This document shows, one piece after another, positions 58,819 through 64,000 of a stretch of 64,000 nucleotides of DNA. Under the pieces are notes generated by a model. That model was not told the DNA's origin and did not search any database. It was given only the letters and a program-made list of their open reading frames with translations. How positions within the stretch are numbered: position 1 is the first letter of the stretch; each line of letters starts with the position of its first letter. A program made the translations under genes and the position numbers. Source of the DNA: Micromonospora sp. HM5-17 (lineage in GTDB: Bacteria > Actinomycetota > Actinomycetes > Mycobacteriales > Micromonosporaceae); NCBI RefSeq assembly GCF_003762835.1, contig NZ_RJWA01000006.1, positions 361,254-425,253 of the forward strand, in the 5' to 3' direction.

Positions 58819-60540
58819 ATGACGGACGATCCCCACCCCGACGCCGGCGCCGGACCGGCCGAGGGAGCGGCCGGCGAGACGCTCACCGGCCGTACCGCCG
58901 ACGGCGGAGCAGGCGCCGACGGCGGCCGGTTGCTCTGCGAGCCGTACCTGCTGGATCCGGACGCCGCGGGCGTCCACGTCGTCTGGCACACGGAACCGCC
59001 CGGAACCGCCCAGGTTGTCCTGGTCGGCCCGGCGGTGGTCGGGATGACCGGCCGGGAGGCCCGGGACGCCGCGACGGGCGCCGGAGCCTCCGGAGCCGGG
59101 TGGCGCCGATTCGACGCCCGGACCCACCGGCTGACCCGGACCCGGGAGGACGCCGACTCGCGGGTTCCGGGCCGGACCTACTCGGAGGTGACGCCCCGCC
59201 CGGTGTACCGGCACCTCGCCCGGGTCACCGGCCTGGCGGCCGGCCGTACGCCGTACCGGGTGGTGTCGATCGACGACCAGGGCCGGTCGACGGTGACGCC
59301 GGCGTACTCGCTCGCCCCGGCGGTACCACCCGGTCGGGGCGTACGGCTGCTGCTCACCAGCGACCACCAGTTGGCGCGGATGACTCCGGCCAACCTGGCG
59401 AAGGTCGCCGAAACCGTCGGGGTGTGCCTCGACGGTGTGCTGATGGCGGGCGACATGGTCAACGTGCCGGACCGGGCCAGCGACTGGTTCGACAGCGCTG
59501 CCGGCCCGGCCTTCTTCGCCGCGATGACCGGGCGGGCGGCGACGATCGCCGGCCGGACCTACCGGGGCGCGGAGCTGCTGCAGCACACCCCGCTCTTTCC
59601 CGCGATCGGCAACCACGAGGTGATGGGCCGCCAGTCGCGGGCGGGGAGCCTGACCAGCCAGTTCGCCCACCCGCGACCCGCCGAGTGGGACGTCACGACG
59701 TACGAGGAGCTGTTTCCCCACCCCCGCAGCGAGGCGGGCGGGCCCCGATGGTGGTCACGGACGATCGGCAACGTCCACCTCGTCACGCTCTTCGTCACCG
59801 GGATCTGGCGGCCGCACGTGGCGGACGGCCCCAGCACGTTCGCCGAGGGCGCGGCGGACCTGGCGCACCCGGAGCGCTGGGGTTACGGCCGGTTCATCTT
59901 CGAGCCGGTGCACCGGGGCTCGGCGCAGTACCGCTGGCTGGCGCGGGAACTCACCTCGGAGGCGGCCCGCGCCGCCCGGTTCCGGGTGGTGATGTTCCAC
60001 CACTCCAGCCACGGACTCGGGGACAACTCGACGCCCGCGTTCACCGACCCGGTCCAGCGTGTCGAGCGCGACCCGGCGACCGGCGCGGTCACCGTCGTCC
60101 GGTACGCCTATCCGCTCGCCGAGGATTACGTCCTGCGCGACCTGGAGCCGCTCTTCTCCGCCTCCGGCGTACACCTGGTGCACACCGGCCACACCCACCT
60201 GTGGAACCGGTTCCGCAATGCCGCGGGGGTGAACTGGCTGGAGACCTCGAACGTCGGCAACAGCTACGGCGCGTACGACGTGACGTCCGGGTTGTCCCGG
60301 CCGCTGCCGGACGGCCCGGACCACGTCCGGCAGGGTGACCCGGGCGGGCTGCGCCCGATCGTGCCGACGATCGCGCCGCTCACCGACTCAGCGGGTACCC
60401 CGCTGCCGTACGTCGCCAGCAACGACATCACGGTCTTCTCGATCCTGGACTCGGCGGCCGGGGTGGTCCGGTCGTACCGGTTCGACACCCGGGAGCCGGA
60501 CGCGCCGGCGCTGCTGTTCGACGAGTTCCCGCTGGCCTGA
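58819..60540 (+). CDS. Calcineurin-like metallophosphoesterase
   Basis: 573 residues from the ATG at 58819. An Ala/Gly-rich N-terminus, then an Fn3-like domain (HVVWHTEPPGTAQVVLVGP) as in purple acid phosphatase-type enzymes, then the metal site: LLTSDHQ, MAGDMVNVPD, AIGNHEVMG, MFHHSSHG and HTGHTHLWNRF. The SDHQ loop replaces the usual GDxH. No signal peptide is seen, so location is uncertain. Divergent from the membrane phosphodiesterase; both act on phosphoesters, substrate unknown. Confidence 0.85.
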   Translation: MTDDPHPDAGAGPAEGAAGETLTGRTADGGAGADGGRLLCEPYLLDPDAAGVHVVWHTEPPGTAQVVLVGPAVVGMTGREARDAATGAGASGAGWRRFDARTHRLTRTREDADSRVPGRTYSEVTPRPVYRHLARVTGLAAGRTPYRVVSIDDQGRSTVTPAYSLAPAVPPGRGVRLLLTSDHQLARMTPANLAKVAETVGVCLDGVLMAGDMVNVPDRASDWFDSAAGPAFFAAMTGRAATIAGRTYRGAELLQHTPLFPAIGNHEVMGRQSRAGSLTSQFAHPRPAEWDVTTYEELFPHPRSEAGGPRWWSRTIGNVHLVTLFVTGIWRPHVADGPSTFAEGAADLAHPERWGYGRFIFEPVHRGSAQYRWLARELTSEAARAARFRVVMFHHSSHGLGDNSTPAFTDPVQRVERDPATGAVTVVRYAYPLAEDYVLRDLEPLFSASGVHLVHTGHTHLWNRFRNAAGVNWLETSNVGNSYGAYDVTSGLSRPLPDGPDHVRQGDPGGLRPIVPTIAPLTDSAGTPLPYVASNDITVFSILDSAAGVVRSYRFDTREPDAPALLFDEFPLA

Positions 60541-60566
60541 CGGCGGCATCCGATGCTCGGGCTCCT

Positions 60567-60627
60567 CCCGTCCGCCCGGCGGTCCGGCTCATCTCCGGCT
60601 CATCCCGTCCGCCCGGCGGTCCGGCTC
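60567..60627. repeat. 24-bp direct repeat, two copies 37 bp apart
   Basis: The segment beginning CCCGTCCGCCCGGCGG occurs at 60567-60590 and again, identical over 24 bases, at 60604-60627, just past the phosphoesterase stop. No coding match. Likely a small slippage duplication. Confidence 0.8.
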
Positions 60628-60634
60628 GGCCGGC

Positions 60635-60907
60635 TCAGTCCGGCGGCTCCGGTGGGCTCACCGTCTGGTCGGAGCGGCGCCGTTCCAGGAACGAGTCGGG
60701 CGCCGCCGACGCCTCGGCGATGTGCCGGTCAACCCCATCCGTCCGGGGATCGGACTCGGCCAGCGCCGCGGCACCCGCCTCCCGCCGGTCGGACTCGGCC
60801 AGGATCGCCGCCGCCTGCGCCTCCGGGTCGTCGCTCCCGACGGAGCGCTCCTCCGGCAGCAGGTGGTCGGCCCGGTACTCGACCCGGTCGCCGTGCTGTT
60901 CGCTCAT
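60635..60907 (-). CDS. Small hydrophilic hypothetical protein
   Basis: 90 residues from the ATG at 60907. Highly charged and Ala/Asp/Glu/Arg-rich (DHLLPEERSVGSDDPEAQAA, AILAESDRREAGAAALAESD), with an internal near-repeat LAESDRR/LAESDPR. It is probably helical and cytosolic. Similar short acidic proteins are conserved in Micromonospora-type genomes, but no function is known to me. 69 bases downstream of smpB on the same strand, possibly cotranscribed. Confidence 0.6.
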   Translation of the reverse strand: MSEQHGDRVEYRADHLLPEERSVGSDDPEAQAAAILAESDRREAGAAALAESDPRTDGVDRHIAEASAAPDSFLERRRSDQTVSPPEPPD

Positions 60908-60976
60908 GCGCCGGTCATACCCGCCTCGGCCCGTCGTCACGCCGCCGTCGGGCCGGTCGCCGTGCCGTGACCCCGG

Positions 60977-61483
60977 TCAGTCGTCCCGACGAATCCCCTT
61001 GAGGTGGCGGCCCAGCTCCCGGGCGATCTCCCGGTTCGCGTCCCGCTCGGCCAGGACCTGCCGCTTGTCGTACGACCGCCGGCCCCGGGCGATGCCGAGC
61101 TCGACCTTCGCCCAACCGTTCTCGAAGTACAGCGACAGGGGCACCAGCGTCAGGCCGGGCTCCCGGACCCGGCTCAGGATCCGGTCGATCTCCGCCCGCC
61201 GCAGCAGCAGCTTACGCATCCGGCGCGGCTGGTGGTTGGTCCACGTCCCGTACACGTACTCCGCGATGTGCAATCCGTACAGCCAGATCTCGCCGTCCCG
61301 CTCCTGGGCGAAGGCGTCGACCAGCGAGGCGTGCCCGGCCCGCAGCGACTTCACCTCGGTGCCGCGCAGCACGATCCCCGCCTCGTACGTCTTCAGAATC
61401 GTGTAGTCGTGCCGGGCCTTCCGGTTCGTGGCGATGACCTGCCGGCTGTGTCGTCTGGACGTGACGGCTCCCTCCCCGCCCAC
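60977..61483 (-). CDS. smpB: SsrA-binding protein SmpB
   Basis: 168 residues from a GTG at 61483; the next family-aligned position is a GTC codon and cannot start. SmpB features are complete: [59 protein letters not shown] and the basic tail [19 protein letters not shown] needed for trans-translation. The N-terminus ([13 protein letters not shown]) is longer than usual (about 160 total). I found no tmRNA gene on either side, and the usual ftsE/ftsX neighbours are absent, so it may be a second copy or relocated. Confidence 0.93.
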   Translation of the reverse strand: MGGEGAVTSRRHSRQVIATNRKARHDYTILKTYEAGIVLRGTEVKSLRAGHASLVDAFAQERDGEIWLYGLHIAEYVYGTWTNHQPRRMRKLLLRRAEIDRILSRVREPGLTLVPLSLYFENGWAKVELGIARGRRSYDKRQVLAERDANREIARELGRHLKGIRRDD

Positions 61484-61758
61484 CCATCGATGAACGGGGG
61501 GCCCCAGACGCGAACGGCGCCACGCTGCCCGAACCCGCTACCCCACCCTGGCCTGCCTCAGGGCCGGCTGGCGCGGACCGCCAGCACCTGTAACAGGGGC
61601 GTACGACACCTGACCCCATCCCGGACCCGGCCACCAGCAGGCCCACACCATTCGCCAGACGGATGTGCCCCGAGCCGCCAAGTCACCAGGGCCCCGGTCG
61701 TCGATCTTCCGCCGGTGACTGGCCCACGGCAACTGTGGCCAGCGGTCAGCCGCCCACG

Positions 61759-62103
61759 TCATATGCCGGAAGGGCATACGTGATGCTCGAGCGCCGGGAT
61801 GGTGAACGGCTGTCCGGCGCGTGGCCATTCGGCGGTGAGCCGATCCATGCTGTCGCCGAACGCGCGCATGAGCATCGCGACGGCGGGCTGGTCCGGGTCG
61901 AGCCCGAGCAGCAGGCAGGTGTCGCGTAGGCCCTCGCTGCGGGCGGCCTCGAACTCCGCGGTGGCCTCGGGGGTGCCCGCGTGCGTGAGGATCAGGTTCA
62001 GGGCCAGCTCGGGGTGGGCCGCCAGGTAGCTGAAGTGGTCTCTCCAGTGGGCGCGCAGGCGCTCGCCCGGCGGCAGTTCCGGGTCGGTCGCCGCGAGGTC
62101 CCG
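61759..62103 (-). pseudogene. C-terminal fragment of a TetR-family regulator
   Basis: Frame 62103-61759 has no usable start: a stop codon lies just upstream and no helix-turn-helix precedes it. It reads LRAHWRDHFSYLAAHPELAL, LILTHAGTPEATAEFEAARS, EGLRDTCLLLGLDPDQPAVA and MLMRAFGDSMDRLTAEWPRA, a convincing TetR_C helical domain pattern, ending in TGA at 61761-61759. The DNA-binding half has been deleted. The rest of 61484-62230 shows no gene; a TATGCC-GGAAG-GGCATA inverted repeat lies at its end (about 61762-61778). Confidence 0.6.
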
Positions 62104-62230
62104 ATTTCACCTGTCACCGCCACTCCCCCGGCCCGCCGCTCTGGACCAGCAGGACGACCCGCAGGGCGCGCCCGCCCCGGCGCGTCGGCGACGCCCGACG
62201 CCCCCAGCGTGGACGCCCACGACCCGAGCC

Positions 62231-63271
62231 TCACCACCGACCGGGCTCCCCGATGGGGGCGCGCGTCAGCCGGGCATTGGGATCGGCGCCGAGGGACAGC
62301 GGCGAGGGCGGGACGTCGGCGCGGACGAGGAGGTCACCCACGGCGGCGATCATGGCGCCGTTGTCGGTGCAGAGCCGGGGTGCAGGGACGCGCAGGGTGA
62401 CGCCGGCGGCGGCGCAGCGCTGCTCGGCGAGGGTCCGTACACGACTGTTGGCGGCGACGCCGCCGACGAGCAGCAGGGTGTCGATGTCGTGGTCGCGGCA
62501 GGCGTCGACGGCCTTGCGGGTGAGGGTGTCGGCGACGGCTTCCTGGAAGGATGCCGCGATGTCGGCGACCGGTAGCGGGCCCGGGTGCCGTTCGATCCAG
62601 CGGGCGACGGCGGTCTTCAGGCCGGAGAAGGAGAACCGGTAGGGCGGGTCGCCGGGCGCGGTCATGGGGCGGGGAAAGGCGATGGCGGTGGGGTCGCCGT
62701 GGCGGGCCATGGCGTCGATGGCCGGGCCGCCCGGGTATGGCAGGCCGAGCAGGCGGGCGACCTTGTCGAAGGCTTCGCCGGCCGCGTCGTCGGCGGTGTC
62801 GCCGAGGTGGATGACGGGGTCGCGGGCGAGGTCGGCGAGCAGCAGCAGGCTGGTGTGGCCACCGGAGACGATCAGCGCGATGCTGCGCTCGGGCAGCGGG
62901 CCGTGGTCGAGGATGTCGGCGGCGGCGTGACCCGCGAGGTGATGTACGCCGTAGAGGGGAAGGCCGAGGGCCAGGGCATAGGCCTTGGCCGCGGCGAGGC
63001 CGACCTGTACGGCGGTGGCGAGCCCGGGGCCGGCGGTGGCGGCGACGGCGTCGATGTCGGCGAAGCGGATACCGGCGCGGTCGAGGGCGTGGCGCACCAT
63101 CGGGGTGATGGCGTGCAGGTGGGCGCGGGCGGCGATCTCGGGCACGACGCCACCGAAGCGGGCGTGCTCGTCCATGCTCGTGGCGAGCGCGTCGCCGAGC
63201 AGGACGCCGTCGGCGACGATGCCGACGCCGGTCTCGTCGCAGGACGTCTCGATGCCGAGGACGACGGGCAC
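62231..63271 (-). CDS. tsaD: tRNA N6-adenosine threonylcarbamoyltransferase TsaD
   Basis: 346 residues from a GTG at 63271, three bases after the def stop. ASKHA fold: [16 protein letters not shown], the metal-binding [12 protein letters not shown] and HHLAGHAAA (H...HxxxH), [22 protein letters not shown] and [13 protein letters not shown] with [10 protein letters not shown]. It adds threonylcarbamoyl to A37 of ANN-reading tRNAs together with TsaB/TsaE. The usual neighbours tsaB, rimI, tsaE and groES are not here; it is coupled to def instead. Confidence 0.93.
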   Translation of the reverse strand: MPVVLGIETSCDETGVGIVADGVLLGDALATSMDEHARFGGVVPEIAARAHLHAITPMVRHALDRAGIRFADIDAVAATAGPGLATAVQVGLAAAKAYALALGLPLYGVHHLAGHAAADILDHGPLPERSIALIVSGGHTSLLLLADLARDPVIHLGDTADDAAGEAFDKVARLLGLPYPGGPAIDAMARHGDPTAIAFPRPMTAPGDPPYRFSFSGLKTAVARWIERHPGPLPVADIAASFQEAVADTLTRKAVDACRDHDIDTLLLVGGVAANSRVRTLAEQRCAAAGVTLRVPAPRLCTDNGAMIAAVGDLLVRADVPPSPLSLGADPNARLTRAPIGEPGRW

Positions 63272-63274
63272 CGG

Positions 63275-63820
63275 TCAGCCCTGATTCGTGCCGACGCCGA
63301 CGCCGGGGTGCTCGGCCGCGGCGGCCAGCAGCCGTTTGCGGAGGCGGGCGGGTAGCCGGTCGACGTAGACGAGTCCGTCGAGGTGGTCGACCTCGTGTTG
63401 CAGACACCGGGCGAGGGTTCCGGTGCCGTCGATCCGGACCGGCTGGCCGTGCACGTCGACGCCGGTGACGGTGGCGGTGGCCGGCCGAGTGACCTCGGCG
63501 TACTGGCCGGGTACGGACAGGCAGCCCTCGGAGTCGGTGACGAGGACGCGTTGCTCGGGCAGGTGCAGGACCGGGTTGATCACGTGGGCGACGGCGCGTG
63601 CACCGGTGGCGTCGGGGCAGTCGAGCACGAAGATCCGGGCGTCGACGCCGATCTGGTTGGCGGCCAGTCCGACGCCGTTGGCGGCGTACATGCTGGCGAA
63701 CATGTCTGCGACGAGTTGGGCGAGGGCGTCGTCGAAGACGGTCACCTCGGCGCAGCGACGGTGCAGCACCGGGGTGCCGTACCGCGTGACGGGTCGTGGG
63801 GTGCCGGTGGGCGTCTGCAC
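63275..63820 (-). CDS. def: Peptide deformylase
   Basis: 181 residues from the GTG at 63820; the longer reading to 63955 crosses the AT-rich promoter region and is rejected. All three motifs are present: GVGLAANQIG (GxGxAAxQ), EGCLSVPG (Cys ligand) and QHEVDHLDG (His ligands and catalytic Glu). Removes the formyl group from nascent proteins. Operon with tsaD, divergent from alaS. Not in the usual def-fmt arrangement, so it may be an additional copy. Confidence 0.92.
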   Translation of the reverse strand: MQTPTGTPRPVTRYGTPVLHRRCAEVTVFDDALAQLVADMFASMYAANGVGLAANQIGVDARIFVLDCPDATGARAVAHVINPVLHLPEQRVLVTDSEGCLSVPGQYAEVTRPATATVTGVDVHGQPVRIDGTGTLARCLQHEVDHLDGLVYVDRLPARLRKRLLAAAAEHPGVGVGTNQG

Positions 63821-63835
63821 GGTGGCCCATACTAT

Positions 63836-63882
63836 GCAACCACCAGCTAGTTGCAAAGGTATGGCAACTACCAAAGACTTGC
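63836..63882. promoter_or_regulatory. Two GCAA-N11-TTGC sites between def and alaS
   Basis: GCAA at 63836 and TTGC at 63851, then GCAA at 63864 and TTGC at 63879: both with exactly 11 bases between, and 28 bases apart. The first has 6-bp perfect arms (TGCAAC/GTTGCA). The stretch is strikingly AT-rich for this DNA. It is probably a paired operator governing both directions. Confidence 0.6.
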
Positions 63883-63898
63883 AGTTAGGGCGGATGGT

Positions 63899-64000
63899 AT
63901 GCGGACGGCGGAGATCAAGCGGCGTTTTCTGGCGCACTTCGAGGCCAACGGTCATGCCGTGGTGCCGTCCGCTCCGCTGCCGGCGGTTGATGATCCGAAT
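63899..64000 (+). CDS. alaS: Alanyl-tRNA synthetase, N-terminus only (cut by window edge)
   Basis: 34 codons from an ATG at 63899 with GGGCGG upstream: [18 protein letters not shown] then [12 protein letters not shown], the standard AlaRS opening in actinobacteria. The rest lies beyond the window, so whether it is full-length cannot be told. Divergent from def/tsaD across an AT-rich regulatory gap, which is not the usual alaS-ruvX-mltG context. Confidence 0.85.
   Translation, partial: MRTAEIKRRFLAHFEANGHAVVPSAPLPAVDDPN

Noticed and set aside
60541..62230. tmRNA gene beside smpB
   Set aside because: No tmRNA 5' consensus, alanine tag or CCA-type 3' end was found on either strand.
63821..63955. 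N-terminal extension of peptide deformylase
   Set aside because: It would be translated from the AT-rich operator region and does not match the family; the GTG at 63820 gives the normal length.

Overview
The window is a very GC-rich actinomycete chromosome segment. GTG and even TTG starts are common, and stop/start overlaps of the GTGA or ATGA type are frequent. The gene set points to Micromonosporaceae or a close relative: a SigD/RsdA-like sigma/anti-sigma pair, a complete mce operon, a DUF574-type methyltransferase, a golvesin-type M23 peptidase, and DtxR/IdeR-type iron boxes. The genus is an inference. I saw no tRNA, rRNA, CRISPR array or insertion sequence.

Layout. 0-7.2 kb: a DUF2726-like gene cut by the left edge; a copper type II monooxygenase lipoprotein divergent from a YcnI-like copper-handling protein; a solitary Mrr-type nuclease; an HxlR regulator; a divergent acetate-kinase-like gene; and a 55-residue membrane peptide. 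7.7-17.4 kb: an iron locus. A two-gene ABC exporter-fold transporter, a siderophore-binding lipoprotein and a FecCD/FecE importer all lie behind palindromic iron boxes. Between and beside them sit relics of an NRPS adenylation domain and of an amino-acid N-hydroxylase. The simplest reading is a hydroxamate siderophore locus that lost biosynthesis but kept transport.

17.9-24.3 kb: an SDR oxidoreductase, secreted proteins, a frameshifted secreted protein coupled to a NicO nickel/cobalt transporter, and a TetR regulator with a palindromic operator facing two alpha/beta hydrolases. 24.5-29.6 kb: a compact leftward operon of acyl carrier protein, ketosynthase, ketosynthase-like partner without catalytic residues, and a fused adenylate-forming ligase/thioesterase. 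It has no reductase or dehydratase and I cannot match it to a known pathway. 29.8-41.1 kb: secreted proteins (royal-jelly-like beta-propeller, M23 peptidase, Cip1-like protein, a frameshifted beta-helix protein), two SAM methyltransferases, a Tat-exported PaoABC-type molybdenum hydroxylase operon, and a SpoU-family rRNA methyltransferase.

41.3-54.9 kb: the rsdA/sigD pair, divergent from mceG, two yrbE genes, mceA-F and two Mce-associated proteins. The mce set is a complete lipid importer, mostly with one-to-four-base overlaps. 55-60.9 kb: an MBL hydrolase, a DedA protein, a large membrane phosphodiesterase whose 3' end runs antisense into dedA, a calcineurin-type phosphoesterase and a small protein. 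61-64 kb: smpB, a TetR remnant, then def and tsaD (leftward) divergent from alaS, which is cut by the right edge. The def/alaS gap carries two copies of a GCAA-N11-TTGC motif.

All calls come from reading translations by eye. Family names rest on motif recognition, not database searches.
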